64,000 nucleotides of DNA from Pseudomonas chlororaphis (GTDB taxonomy: Bacteria > Pseudomonadota > Gammaproteobacteria > Pseudomonadales > Pseudomonadaceae): the NCBI GenBank assembly GCA_001023535.1, contig CP011020.1, forward strand, positions 1,902,121-1,966,120, written 5' to 3'. The position numbers and the translations under genes are program-made. The notes under the pieces were generated by a model. It was not told where the DNA came from and did not search any database. It saw only the letters and a list, made by a program, of their open reading frames with translations. Below, piece after piece: positions 46,994 through 55,995 of the stretch; within the stretch, counting starts at the first letter, position 1; every line of letters starts with the position of its first letter.

Positions 46994-48310
46994 ATGAGCC
47001 AATGGCTCGATAGCATCACCGGCTGGCTGAGTGTCAATCCGCAATGGCTGGCGGTGGCGGTGTTCATCGTCGCCTGCGTGGAATGCCTGGCGATTGCCGG
47101 GTTGATCGTGCCGGGCACGGTGTTGTTGTTCGCGATCGCGGTGCTGGCCGGCAGCGGTGCGCTGTCGCTGGGCGAGACGCTGCTGCTGGGGTTGCTCGGC
47201 GGCTTGCTGGGGGACCTGGTGTCGTATTTCCTCGGCCGCCACTTCCACCAGAACATCCGGCGTCTGCCAGGGCTGCGGCACCACCCGGAATGGATGAACG
47301 CGGCCGAGAGCTACTTCCAGCGCTACGGCATCGCCAGCCTGCTGGTGGGGCGCTTCATCGGCCCACTCAGGCCGATGCTGCCGATGGTGGCCGGGATGTG
47401 TGACATGCCGTTCCCGCGCTTCGCCGCCGTCAGCCTGCTGGCCGCCTCCGGCTGGACCGTGGCGTACCTGCTGCCCGGCTGGGCCACCGGCGCGGCGTTC
47501 CGCCTGCCACTGCCCGAAGGTTTCTGGCCACAGGCCGGGGTGGTGGTCGGCAGCATCGCGGTGATGATCGGCCTGAGCGTCAACAGCAGCATGCGCCGTC
47601 ACCGGCATGCCACCGCGCTGATTGCCGGCCTGGGCCTGGTGATCCTGATCGGCCTGTTCATCGGCTTTCGCTACCTCACAGCCTTCGACCAGGGGTTGAT
47701 GACGCTGGTCCAGGAGCACCGCAGCCCGACGCTGGACGAAATCGCCGTGACCTTCACGCTGATCGGCGAATTCCACTTCATGCTGATCTTCAGCTCCCTG
47801 CTGACCGGCCTGCTGTTATTGGCGCGCCAATGGCGGCAGGCAATCTTCGCCGGCGGCACGATGCTGCTCACCTCCCTGGCCAATACCGGCAGCAAGCACT
47901 TCTTCGCCCGTGTGCGCCCAGAAATTCTCACCGACCCACTGACCAGCTACAGCATGCCCAGCGGCCATGCCTCCGGTGCGTTCGCGCTGTTCCTAGCGCT
48001 GGCCGTCCTGGCCGGTCGCGGCCAACCGCCCCGCCTGCGCCTGACCTGGCTGCTGCTGGGCTGCCTGCCGGCGCTGGCGATTGCCTTGTCGCGGGTTTAT
48101 CTCGGTGCTCATTGGCCGAGCGACATCATCGCCGGCGCCATGCTCGCCGCCTGTGTCTGCGCCGCCGTCCTGTGGCTGAGCCAGCGCCAGGCACCGCTAC
48201 CGGCCATGCCGCCGAAAATCTGGTGGCTGATCCTGCCGGCGATGGTGGCCGCGTTCAGCTTCTTCAGCTTCCGGCACCTGCCCCATGGCCTGCTACGGTA
48301 TGCCTACTGA
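46994..48310 (+). CDS. DedA-PAP2 fusion membrane protein
   Basis: 438 residues from the ATG at 46994, with TGGAG upstream. The N-terminal half (~1-200) is a DedA/SNARE-associated domain: GLIVPGTVLLFAIAVLAGSG, GLLGGLLGDLVSYFLGRHF, LLVGRFIGPLRPMLPMVAGM. The C-terminal half (~220-410) is a PAP2 phosphatase with all three motifs: KHFFARVRP (KxxxxxxRP), PSGHASGAF (PSGH) and SRVYLGAHWPSDIIAG (SRxxxxxHxxxD). Such fusions are expected to flip and dephosphorylate polyprenyl or phospholipid substrates at the inner membrane; the substrate is unknown. An envelope role fits the neighbouring gene content. Confidence 0.9.
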   Translation: MSQWLDSITGWLSVNPQWLAVAVFIVACVECLAIAGLIVPGTVLLFAIAVLAGSGALSLGETLLLGLLGGLLGDLVSYFLGRHFHQNIRRLPGLRHHPEWMNAAESYFQRYGIASLLVGRFIGPLRPMLPMVAGMCDMPFPRFAAVSLLAASGWTVAYLLPGWATGAAFRLPLPEGFWPQAGVVVGSIAVMIGLSVNSSMRRHRHATALIAGLGLVILIGLFIGFRYLTAFDQGLMTLVQEHRSPTLDEIAVTFTLIGEFHFMLIFSSLLTGLLLLARQWRQAIFAGGTMLLTSLANTGSKHFFARVRPEILTDPLTSYSMPSGHASGAFALFLALAVLAGRGQPPRLRLTWLLLGCLPALAIALSRVYLGAHWPSDIIAGAMLAACVCAAVLWLSQRQAPLPAMPPKIWWLILPAMVAAFSFFSFRHLPHGLLRYAY

Positions 48311-48346
48311 GCGGCGGACCAATGAGCACTGGAGATCCGTGTGGGG

Positions 48347-48937
48347 TCAGGCGAAGAGTTCGCCCTGCAACTCATCGAGCAAGGCCTGGATCGCATCCAG
48401 GCGCTGCTGTGGGTCATCGAGTTGCAGCAGGTCGATCTTGTCCAGTTCGTTGAACGGCAACAGATAGGCCAGCTGGTTGGCCAGCGATTGCTGGCCGGTC
48501 GCTTCGGTGCCCATGTTCAAGGCTTCGACCATCGGGTGCTCGGCCAGCGCCTTGAGCAACGCCACCAGGTCAGCGTCCTCGTCCTGCAGCGGTTGCTCCG
48601 GCTCGTCCTCCAGCCACTCGACATCGGCGACCGTCAACTGATCCGGCTGGACGCTGCTGCCATGCACGATAAAACGCCGCCCGCCCTTCACGCGGATGCC
48701 CAACAGGCCGTTGTCCTGCTGGGAAAAGTCGGTGATCAGCGCCTCGCAGCCCACCCGCGCATAACCTTCCGGGGCAATGCCCACTTCCTCGCCATCGAGG
48801 ATGCACACCACTCCGAACCCTTCGCCTTTTTTCATGCAGCGGCCGATCATGTCGAGGTAGCGCGCCTCGAAAATCTGCAAATCGAGGATGCAACCGGGGA
48901 ACAACACAGTGTTCAACGGGAAAAGCGGCAAGCTCAT
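48347..48937 (-). CDS. Lon N-terminal (LON substrate-binding) domain protein
   Basis: 196 residues consisting only of the Lon N-domain, without the AAA+ or protease parts. MSLPLFPLNTVLFPGCILDL, then IFEARYLDMIGRCMKKGEGF and VVCILDGEEVGIAPEGYARV match the family. Free-standing Lon-N proteins occur widely in bacteria; function not established, presumably binding unfolded protein segments. It lies 10 bp after the LrgB-type gene, on the same strand, in a presumed operon. Confidence 0.88.
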   Translation of the reverse strand: MSLPLFPLNTVLFPGCILDLQIFEARYLDMIGRCMKKGEGFGVVCILDGEEVGIAPEGYARVGCEALITDFSQQDNGLLGIRVKGGRRFIVHGSSVQPDQLTVADVEWLEDEPEQPLQDEDADLVALLKALAEHPMVEALNMGTEATGQQSLANQLAYLLPFNELDKIDLLQLDDPQQRLDAIQALLDELQGELFA

Positions 48938-48947
48938 AACCAGTTCC

Positions 48948-49664
48948 TTAGACTGTCATCGACACCACCAACGGCAGCAACACCGCCGTGGCTACGCCCA
49001 TCAGACTCATCGCCAGCGCCGCAAAAGCGCCGGACTCTTCGCTTTCCTGCAAGGCCACGGACGTGCCCACCGCATGGGCCGCCAATCCCAGGGCCATACC
49101 GCGGGCCTCGGGGCTGTGCACCTTCAACCCGTTGAGGATGCTCGGGCCCAGAATCGCCCCAAGCACGCCCGTGATCAAGACGAACACCGCCGCCATGGCC
49201 GCCACGCCGCCAATCTGCTCGGCCACCAGCATGGCGATCGGCGAGGTCACGGACTTGGGCGCCATGGTCATCAGAATCATGTGCTCGGCGCCGAACACCC
49301 AGCCCAGCAGCACCGCAGAGCCGGTGGCGACCACCCCGGCTATCACCAGCGTAGTAAAAATCGGCCAGAACAATTGGCGGATCCGCCGCAGGTTCAAATA
49401 CAACGGCACCGCCAGGGCGACCGTGGCCGGCCCCAGCAGGATGCTGAGGATTTCAGTGCTCTTGCGGTATTCGGCGTAACCAATGCCGCAACCGACCAGC
49501 ACGCCGATCAGCAGCACCATCGACATCAGCACCGGCTGCAGGAACACCCAGCGGGTCTTTTCAAACGCCGCCAATACCAGTTGATAGGCGCCCAGGGTGA
49601 TGCCGATGCCGAACAGCGGATGATGGATCACCGAGGTCCAGGCGCCTTGCCAGTCGAGGATCAT
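48948..49664 (-). CDS. LrgB/CidB family membrane protein
   Basis: 238 residues, about six to seven hydrophobic helices. Family blocks: LGPATVALAVPLYLNLRRIR, MTMAPKSVTSPIAMLVAEQI with the conserved SVTSPIA, and ALGLAAHAVGTSVALQE. The family works with LrgA/CidA as holin-like or pyruvate-related transport proteins that influence autolysis; which applies in Pseudomonas is not known. Its ATG overlaps the stop of the CidA-like gene by 4 bp, so the pair is coupled. Confidence 0.9.
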   Translation of the reverse strand: MILDWQGAWTSVIHHPLFGIGITLGAYQLVLAAFEKTRWVFLQPVLMSMVLLIGVLVGCGIGYAEYRKSTEILSILLGPATVALAVPLYLNLRRIRQLFWPIFTTLVIAGVVATGSAVLLGWVFGAEHMILMTMAPKSVTSPIAMLVAEQIGGVAAMAAVFVLITGVLGAILGPSILNGLKVHSPEARGMALGLAAHAVGTSVALQESEESGAFAALAMSLMGVATAVLLPLVVSMTV

Positions 49665-50026
49665 TCGCTCTCCTCCGCCGCGGCGACGTGACGCCGTGCC
49701 AGGCGCTGCATCAGCACCCCGGTCAGGGCCACGGACAGGATCAACGACAAGGTCAATGCACCGACGATGGCCCAGAAATCGGCCGCGATGGCCCGCGCAT
49801 AGACCATCACCCCCACCGCCGGCGGGACCAGCAACAACGGCAAGTAGCGCAACAGGCTGCCGGCGGCCAGGCTCAGCGGCTCACTGACTTCGCCGCGCAT
49901 GATCAGGTAGCCCAGCAACAGCAACAGGCCCACGATGGGCCCGGGCAACACCGGCAGGAACAAATGATTGATCGCAGTGCCCAGCAATTGGAACAGCACC
50001 AGCCAGGTCAGGCCCCGTAGCAACAT
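49661..50026 (-). CDS. CidA/LrgA family holin-like protein
   Basis: 121 residues from the ATG at 50026, preceded by GGGGAGAG; the frame extends 13 codons further to a TTG, without a better site. Four hydrophobic helices: LTWLVLFQLLGTAINHL, LPGPIVGLLLLLGYLI (with the family's PGPIVG motif), a third around LRYLPLLLVPPAVGVMVY, and WAIVGALTLSLILSVALT. It forms an operon with the LrgB-like gene and the Lon-N gene. Confidence 0.9.
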   Translation of the reverse strand: MLLRGLTWLVLFQLLGTAINHLFLPVLPGPIVGLLLLLGYLIMRGEVSEPLSLAAGSLLRYLPLLLVPPAVGVMVYARAIAADFWAIVGALTLSLILSVALTGVLMQRLARRHVAAAEESE

Positions 50027-50377
50027 CCGCTCTCTCCCCTGCAACAGATCCAATGAACGCGCCAACTCGGTTCACGACGTGACGGTGTGGCGAGGGAGCT
50101 TGCTCCCGCTGGGCGGCGCAGCGGCCCCATTTTATGAGCGCTGCGCACTCAAGCGGGAGCAAGCCCCCCTCGCCACGGAATCGAACGCGCACGTCAAGTG
50201 AACGGAATCGCAAAGAATGCGCCCGCATTATAAGCATGCCCGCGCTATGGGTCGGCATTCGTAAAAAGCATGGTCGGTGACCTTACGTGCGTGCCATGTT
50301 GATCTACAGTGGTTCTCCGGGGGCGCAAGTCCCCGCTCCAGAAAAAGACAATACCGATGAACCCAAGGAGAGTCTCA
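50027..50377. other. Intergenic region between divergent cidA-like and maoC-like genes
   Basis: 351 bp. It holds a REP pair at 50087-50176 and then ~200 bp with the maoC promoter region. TATAAG (50230-50235) lies in an otherwise G+C-rich stretch. Nothing else was recognised. Confidence 0.5.
50087..50176. repeat. REP pair (GTGGCGAGGGAG family)
   Basis: GTGGCGAGGGAGCTTGCTCCCG and its inverse CGGGAGCAAGCCCCCCTCGCC flank a centre with GGCGGCGCAGCGGCC. Confidence 0.85.
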
Positions 50378-50833
50378 ATGCCCTACGTCCCCGTTGCAGC
50401 GCTCAAAGATTATGTCGGCAAGGAACTTGGACGTTCCGATTGGCTTACCATCGACCAGGACCGCATCAACCTGTTCGCCGAAGCCACTGGCGACTTTCAG
50501 TTCATCCATGTCGACCCGGTCAAGGCCGCGCAAACCCCGTTTGGCAGCACCATCGCCCACGGTTTCCTGTCGTTGTCGCTGATGCCCAAGCTGATGGAAG
50601 ACATCCTGATCCTGCCCGAGGGCGTGAAGATGGTCGTTAACTATGGGCTCGACAGCGTGCGTTTCATCCAGCCGGTGAAAGTCGATTCCAAGGTCCGGCT
50701 CAAGGTCGAACTGGTGGACGTCACCGAGAAGAAGCCCGGTCAATGGCTGCTCAAGGCCACCGCCACGCTGGAAATCGAAGGTTCGGAAAAACCCGCCTAC
50801 ATCGCCGAGCCACTGTCGCTCTGCTTCGTGTAG
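50378..50833 (+). CDS. MaoC-like (R)-specific enoyl-CoA hydratase family protein
   Basis: 151 residues from the ATG at 50378, with AAGGAGAG just upstream. Hot-dog fold dehydratase: the catalytic hydratase-2 motif is seen in FAEATGDFQFIHVDPVKAAQ (Asp and His of the ATGDxxxIHxD pattern) and in FGSTIAHGFLSLSLMPKL. The family hydrates trans-enoyl-CoA, supplying (R)-3-hydroxyacyl-CoA, for example for polyhydroxyalkanoate synthesis in Pseudomonas. The specific substrate is not deducible. Isolated gene ahead of the MORN-C13 protein gene (103 bp). Confidence 0.9.
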   Translation: MPYVPVAALKDYVGKELGRSDWLTIDQDRINLFAEATGDFQFIHVDPVKAAQTPFGSTIAHGFLSLSLMPKLMEDILILPEGVKMVVNYGLDSVRFIQPVKVDSKVRLKVELVDVTEKKPGQWLLKATATLEIEGSEKPAYIAEPLSLCFV

Positions 50834-50936
50834 ACCTTCGCGGTTGCGAAACCGCCCAGGGCTGTTTCGCATCGCTTCTCTGTATCCAGAGGGTGCAGCT
50901 GCGGCATACTCGTGGCCTGATGACCTGGATCCCGTT

Positions 50937-52655
50937 ATGCGCTTACTCGTTCCGCTGACCCTGACCCTATTGCTCACCGCCTGCGGCGACGGCGAATCGC
51001 TGCTGCCTCCCGACGCGCGCCTGCCCGACGGCGGACGCTATCGCGGCGACCTGGTGGACGGCCTGCTGCAAGGCCAGGGGCGTATCGACTACCCCAACGG
51101 CAGCTGGTACGCCGGGCAGTTCGACAAGGGCCAGTGGCACGGCACCGGGGAATGGCATGGCAGCAACGGCGAGGTCTACCGCGGCCAGTTCCAGCACGGC
51201 CTGTTCCACGGCCAGGGCAGCCTGACCACGCCCACCAGCAGCTACACCGGTGGCTTCAAGCAGGGTCGGCGCGACGGCGAAGGCACGCTCAAGGAAAACG
51301 GCATGACCTACCGCGGCGAGTTCAAGGCCGACCGGTACTCAGGCCTCGGGCGCCTGGAGCTCGACGACGGCAGCCAGTACCAGGGCCCCTTCGTCAATGG
51401 CAAGCCCAACGGCGAAGGCCAGCGCTTCGATGCCAGCGGCAACCAGTTCACCGGGCACTTCGTCGACGGCCAACTGCAAGGCAAGGGGACCTTCAACAGC
51501 GCCGACGGCGACGTCTATGTCGGCGGTTTCAGGAACAACCAACTCAACGGTCGCGGCCGTTACGAAAACGCTGACGGCGACGTCTGGATCGGCCAGTTCA
51601 AGGACGGCGCGCTGACCGGCAAGGGTGAATTGATCGGGGCCGATGGCAGCCATTACCTCGGGCAATTCAACGAGTGGCGATTCACCGGCCAGGGGCGCCT
51701 GAACCTGCCCGACGGCAACTTCTACGTCGGCCAGTTCGAGAACGACAGCTACCACGGGCGCGGCACCCTGGCATTGACTGACGGCACCGTGCAAAGCGGC
51801 ACTTGGGCCAAGGGCCAACGGGTACGCGACGCCGATGGCCGGCTACTGCCGGACGTGCTGGAACTTGGCCTGCTGGCCCAGGGCCGCCTGCTGGACGACG
51901 CCCTCGCCAATATCCCCGCCTCCACCCCGGCGGTGGAGCTGTACAGCCTGACCCTGGGTGGCGATGGCAAGCAAAGCGTGTTCCTGCGCGAATCCGACTA
52001 CGTCGCCAACATGCTCGCCAGCCGTTTCGGCGCCTTTGGGCAGATCCGCCTGGTGAACCACCGCGATCACCTCGGCGACCGGCCCATGGCCAGCCGCGAA
52101 AGCCTGCGCCGCGCCGCCGCCACCCTGGCCGAACGCAGCGGCCCGGAAGACCTGATTTTCATCTACCTGACCAGCCACGGCACCAGCGAGCATGAGCTGG
52201 TGCTCGACCAGCCCCGCATGGAGCTGGCCGACCTACCCGCCGACGAGCTGGCCGCGGTCCTGGCGCCGCTGAAGAACCGCGACAAGATCGTGGTGATCTC
52301 AGCCTGCTACTCCGGCGGTTTCATCCCGGCGCTCAAGGATGAACGTACCCTGATCATGACCGCCTCGCGGGCCGACCGGGTGTCCTTCGGCTGCTCCGAG
52401 GAGGCCAACTTCACCTATTTCGGCGATGCACTGTTTGCCCAGGCGCTGAACCAGACCGACGACCTGGAGCAGGCCTTCAAGAAAGCCAAGGCCACCGTTG
52501 CCGAGCGCGAGCAGGCGGACAATTTCGAAGCTTCCGAGCCGCAGATCTGGGCACCCAGGACGGTCCTCTCCCACTGGCAACTGCTGCGCAAGCAACAGGC
52601 GCGAAAAGCATTGCAAAGTGCTGCATTGAACGACGAGGCCACAAAGAGCAACTAA
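50937..52655 (+). CDS. Lipoprotein with MORN repeats and a C13 (caspase-fold) peptidase domain
   Basis: 572 residues from the ATG at 50937. Lipobox LLTAC puts the lipidated Cys at residue 16. Eleven MORN repeats plus one partial run from ~32 to ~294, each ~23 residues with the pattern YxGxFxxGxxxGxG, for example VYRGQFQHGLFHGQGSL. A linker leads to a peptidase C13 domain (~345-550). The expected catalytic pair is His414 in YLTSHGTSEHE and Cys457 in VISACYSGGF. C13 is the legumain/GPI-transamidase family of the caspase-gingipain clan. The product should be anchored in the envelope. Substrate unknown; the MORN part may bind lipids or the glycan layer (inference). Confidence 0.88.
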   Translation: MRLLVPLTLTLLLTACGDGESLLPPDARLPDGGRYRGDLVDGLLQGQGRIDYPNGSWYAGQFDKGQWHGTGEWHGSNGEVYRGQFQHGLFHGQGSLTTPTSSYTGGFKQGRRDGEGTLKENGMTYRGEFKADRYSGLGRLELDDGSQYQGPFVNGKPNGEGQRFDASGNQFTGHFVDGQLQGKGTFNSADGDVYVGGFRNNQLNGRGRYENADGDVWIGQFKDGALTGKGELIGADGSHYLGQFNEWRFTGQGRLNLPDGNFYVGQFENDSYHGRGTLALTDGTVQSGTWAKGQRVRDADGRLLPDVLELGLLAQGRLLDDALANIPASTPAVELYSLTLGGDGKQSVFLRESDYVANMLASRFGAFGQIRLVNHRDHLGDRPMASRESLRRAAATLAERSGPEDLIFIYLTSHGTSEHELVLDQPRMELADLPADELAAVLAPLKNRDKIVVISACYSGGFIPALKDERTLIMTASRADRVSFGCSEEANFTYFGDALFAQALNQTDDLEQAFKKAKATVAEREQADNFEASEPQIWAPRTVLSHWQLLRKQQARKALQSAALNDEATKSN

Positions 52656-52682
52656 GCTGAACCGTATCAAGGGGGAAACACT

Positions 52683-53324
52683 ATGTACTTGACGCCTCAG
52701 CATGTTTTGCTCGCCGGTGCCACCGGGTTGACCGGGGAACACCTGCTGGACCGGCTGCTCAACGAGCCGACCATCAGCCGGGTCCTGGCACCTTCCCGCC
52801 GACCACTGGCCGGGCATCCGCACCTGGAAAACCCGGTTGGGGAGCCGGCCGAGGTGCTGCCCCGTCTCAGCGGCCGGGTCGACATCGCCTTTTGCTGCCT
52901 TGGCACCACCATCAAGAAAGCCGGTTCGGAACAGGCCTTTCGCGCGGTGGACCTGGAGCTGGTCGTGGCCTTCGCCAAGCGCGCCCGGGAGCTGGGCGCC
53001 CGGCACCTGGTTGCGATCAGCGCGCTGGGGGCCGACCCCAAGTCATCGATTTTCTACAACCGGGTCAAGGGCGAAATGGAAGCGGCCCTCAGGGCCCAGG
53101 ACTGGCCGCAACTCACACTCTGCCGGCCTTCCCTGCTGCTGGGCGACCGCGTCGAACCTCGCCTGGCCGAGCAACTGGCCGGGCCGTTGTCGAAGCTGAT
53201 CCCAGGCAAATACCACGGCATCGAAGCCTGCCAACTGGCCCGCGCCATGTGGCGCCTGGCGCTGGAGGAACAGGACGGAGTGCGGGTGGTAGAGTCGGAT
53301 GAGTTGCGTAAGTTGGGTAAGTGA
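52683..53324 (+). CDS. Atypical SDR, NAD(P)-binding oxidoreductase
   Basis: 213 residues, single Rossmann domain. The nucleotide-binding motif is [19 protein letters not shown] (GATGLTG) and the active-site type [12 protein letters not shown] provides YxxxK. The layout fits the HTATIP2-like atypical short-chain dehydrogenases, a group with assorted or unknown substrates. GGGGGAAAC lies just upstream of the ATG. It starts 27 bp after the MORN-C13 gene and may be co-transcribed with it. Confidence 0.85.
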   Translation: MYLTPQHVLLAGATGLTGEHLLDRLLNEPTISRVLAPSRRPLAGHPHLENPVGEPAEVLPRLSGRVDIAFCCLGTTIKKAGSEQAFRAVDLELVVAFAKRARELGARHLVAISALGADPKSSIFYNRVKGEMEAALRAQDWPQLTLCRPSLLLGDRVEPRLAEQLAGPLSKLIPGKYHGIEACQLARAMWRLALEEQDGVRVVESDELRKLGK

Positions 53325-53346
53325 ACCTGAATCGCCGATGCTTTTT

Positions 53347-53464
53347 GTGGCGAGGGGATTTATCCCCGCTGGGCTGCGAAGCGGCCCCCTCAACCTGACT
53401 GACACACTGCATGCTCAGGTTTGGGGCCGCTTCGCGCCCCGGCGGGGATAAATCCCCTCGCCAC
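53347..53464. repeat. REP-like pair (GTGGCGAGGGGATTTATCC variant)
   Basis: Inverted GTGGCGAGGGGATTTATCCC units, a variant of the other family with GATTTATCC in place of AGCTTGCTC, plus an inner palindrome GGGGCCGCTTCGCGCCCC. It lies between convergent genes. Confidence 0.8.
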
Positions 53465-53514
53465 ACAGAGCCCATCACCCCAGATAAACCCCATCGCCCC
53501 AGGGTCCAGCGGCC

Positions 53515-53799
53515 TCACATCCCGCCAGTCGCCCGGAACCCCACCCCCATCGCCGTGAACAGCGACAACGGCAACAACACGGTATCGAGCAACGCACTGG
53601 CCGGCAGATCGACGCCGGGATAGCTCGGGGCCTCGGCGCCGAAACGGTCCTTGGCGCAGCAGCCGCCATTGAGGGCGTAGAGGTCCAGCCGTGTGCCCGC
53701 ATACACCACCGGCGCCCCGGGCTTGGCCGCGTCCAGCGTGCGAGCGGTGGCGCAACCGGTCAGTTGCAGCGCCAGCAGTACCATCAGGATCTTATTCAT
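53515..53799 (-). CDS. YceK/YidQ-like lipoprotein
   Basis: 94 residues. Lipobox LTGCATA places the Cys near residue 16. The body has [20 protein letters not shown] and [20 protein letters not shown], the pattern (YpGv...D...DTvLLP) found in the YceK family. The function is unknown. The ATG lies 8 bp inside the end of ubiX, so it is the third gene of the mpl-ubiX-yceK-like run. Confidence 0.85.
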   Translation of the reverse strand: MNKILMVLLALQLTGCATARTLDAAKPGAPVVYAGTRLDLYALNGGCCAKDRFGAEAPSYPGVDLPASALLDTVLLPLSLFTAMGVGFRATGGM

Positions 53800-54424
53800 C
53801 GCTGCTCAAATGATGCTCGCCCCAGCGCGGCAGCATGTCCTGAGGGATGTTCAGCAGGTTGAGGATCCGCGCCACCACGAAATCGATCAGGTCGTCGATG
53901 GTCTGGGGCTGGTGATAGAAGCCTGGCGAGGCCGGCAGGATGGTCACGCCCATGTTCGACAACTTGAGCATGTGCTCCAGGTGAATGCTCGAATACGGCG
54001 CTTCCCGCGGCACCAGGATCAGTTGGCGGCGCTCCTTGAGGGTCACGTCCGCGGCCCGTTCGATCAGGTTGTTGCACGCCCCGGTGGCAATCGCCGACAA
54101 CGTCCCGGTGGAACACGGCACCACCACCATGGCGGCCGGCGCACCGGAACCGGACGCCACCGGCGACATCCAGTCTTCCTTGCCGTACACGCGAATCTGT
54201 CCGTCCGCCGCACCGGTGTATTCGGTGAGGAAGGCCTGCATCATCTGGGGCTTGGGCGGCAAGGTCACGTCGGTCTCGGTGGCCATCACCAGTTGCGCCG
54301 CCTTCGAGATGAGAAAGTGCACCTCGCGGTCTTCCCGCACCAGGCAATCGAGCAGGCGCAAGCCGTACTGGGCACCGGAAGCACCGGTCATCGCCAGGGT
54401 GATGCGCTCCGGACCGTTGTTCAT
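53792..54424 (-). CDS. ubiX: Flavin prenyltransferase UbiX
   Basis: 210 residues from the ATG at 54424, which overlaps the mpl stop as ATGA. UbiX makes prenylated FMN, the cofactor of UbiD-type decarboxylases including the one in ubiquinone synthesis. Motifs: [20 protein letters not shown] for FMN binding, [20 protein letters not shown], and [20 protein letters not shown], where the family's arginine and glutamate act. It follows mpl and precedes a YceK-like gene; the mpl-ubiX pair is conserved in Pseudomonas. Confidence 0.96.
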   Translation of the reverse strand: MNNGPERITLAMTGASGAQYGLRLLDCLVREDREVHFLISKAAQLVMATETDVTLPPKPQMMQAFLTEYTGAADGQIRVYGKEDWMSPVASGSGAPAAMVVVPCSTGTLSAIATGACNNLIERAADVTLKERRQLILVPREAPYSSIHLEHMLKLSNMGVTILPASPGFYHQPQTIDDLIDFVVARILNLLNIPQDMLPRWGEHHLSSDE

Positions 54425-55770
54425 CGCAGCGCCTCGGCCAGCTTGCCGTGCAGGCCGCCGAAGCCACCATTGCTCATGATCACCACGTGGGTACCGGGTT
54501 GGGCCTGGCTTTTCACACGTTCGATGATGCCTTCCAACGAATCGCTGACAATCGAAGGCACGCTGCACAGTGCGGCGGTGGCGCCCAAGTCCCAGCCGAG
54601 GTTGGCCGGCGCATACCAGATCACCTGGTCGGCATCGACCACGCTTTCCGGCAGGCCATCGCGGTGCGCGCCCAGTTTCATGGAGTTGGAGCGCGGTTCG
54701 ATGATCGCAATCAAAGGCGCGTCGCCAATGCGCTTGCGCAAGCCGTCGAGGGTCGTGGCAATGGCGGTCGGGTGGTGGGCGAAGTCGTCATAGATCGTAA
54801 TGCCACGCACCTCGGCGACCTTCTCCATGCGCCGCTTGACGCTCTTGAATGCGCTCAGCGCGGCCACGCCCATGGCCGGCACCACGCCGACATGCCGGGC
54901 CGCGGCCAGGGTCGCCAGGGCGTTGGCAACGTTGTGCTGGCCAGTCAGGTCCCACTCCACGACGCCTTGGGACTGGCCTTCGAACATCACCTCGAACTGC
55001 GAACCGTCGTCCTTGAGCAACTTCACTTGCCACTGCCCACCCGCACCGGTGGTTTGCACCGGGGTCCAGCAGCCCATTTCGATCACCCGCTGCAAGGCCG
55101 GCTCGGTGGTCGGGTGAATGACCAGGCCTTCGCTTGGAATGGTCCGTACCAGGTGATGGAACTGCCGTTCGATGGCTGGAAGATCGGGGAAGATGTCCGC
55201 ATGATCGAACTCAAGGTTATTGAGGATCGCAGTGCGTGGACGGTAGTGGACGAACTTCGAGCGTTTATCGAAGAACGCGCTGTCGTACTCGTCGGCCTCG
55301 ATCACGAAGAACGGCGTACCGCCCAGGCGCGCCGACACCGAGAAATTCTGCGGCACGCCGCCGATCAGGAAGCCCGGGCTCATGCCCGCGTGCTCCAGCA
55401 CCCAGGCGAGCATGCTGCTGGTGGTGGTCTTGCCATGGGTGCCGGCCACGGCCAGTACCCAGCGGCCCTGCAACACGTGATCGGCCAGCCACTGCGGCCC
55501 GGACACGTACGGCAGGCCTTTATTGAGCACGTACTCCACCGCGGGATTGCCCCGGGACATGGCGTTGCCGATCACCACCAGGTCCGGCGCCGGCTCCAGT
55601 TGTGCCGGGTCGTAGCCTTGGGTCAATTCAATGCCCTGGGCTTGCAGTTGGGTGCTCATCGGCGGGTAGACGTTGGCGTCGGAACCGGTCACGTGATGGC
55701 CCAGCTCCTTGGCCAGGACCGCCATCGAACCCATGAAAGTGCCGCAAATACCGAGAATATGGATGTGCAT
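54421..55770 (-). CDS. mpl: UDP-N-acetylmuramate:L-alanyl-gamma-D-glutamyl-meso-diaminopimelate ligase
   Basis: 449 residues, standard. Mpl ligates the recycled tripeptide to UDP-MurNAc, returning wall material to synthesis; ldcA (32760) makes the tripeptide. Mur-ligase features: N-terminal [23 protein letters not shown]-binding [40 protein letters not shown], and [20 protein letters not shown] in the third domain. An N-terminal glycine-rich start (GICGTFMG) fits the Mpl clade and not MurC. Confidence 0.96.
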   Translation of the reverse strand: MHIHILGICGTFMGSMAVLAKELGHHVTGSDANVYPPMSTQLQAQGIELTQGYDPAQLEPAPDLVVIGNAMSRGNPAVEYVLNKGLPYVSGPQWLADHVLQGRWVLAVAGTHGKTTTSSMLAWVLEHAGMSPGFLIGGVPQNFSVSARLGGTPFFVIEADEYDSAFFDKRSKFVHYRPRTAILNNLEFDHADIFPDLPAIERQFHHLVRTIPSEGLVIHPTTEPALQRVIEMGCWTPVQTTGAGGQWQVKLLKDDGSQFEVMFEGQSQGVVEWDLTGQHNVANALATLAAARHVGVVPAMGVAALSAFKSVKRRMEKVAEVRGITIYDDFAHHPTAIATTLDGLRKRIGDAPLIAIIEPRSNSMKLGAHRDGLPESVVDADQVIWYAPANLGWDLGATAALCSVPSIVSDSLEGIIERVKSQAQPGTHVVIMSNGGFGGLHGKLAEALR

Positions 55771-55872
55771 AGTCGACCTCGTAAAACATGGCCGCAGGTT
55801 AGCCTAGGGAGGGGGAAATCGCACCTTGTCTTTGGAATTGCCTGATGCTCAGGCCGATGAACACCACTGAAC

Positions 55873-55964
55873 CCTGTGGGAGCGGGCTTGCTCGCGAATG
55901 CGGTGGGTCATTCAATAGATGCATCGGCTGACACGCTGCTTTCGCGAGCAAGCCCGCTCCCACA
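55873..55964. repeat. REP pair (GTGGGAGCG family)
   Basis: Inverted CTGTGGGAGCGGGCTTGCTC units around ~40 bp, in the 225-bp gap between mpl and eatR. Confidence 0.85.
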
Positions 55965-55995
55965 AAAGGATTTTCAGTGGCCGTGGGATCGGGGG

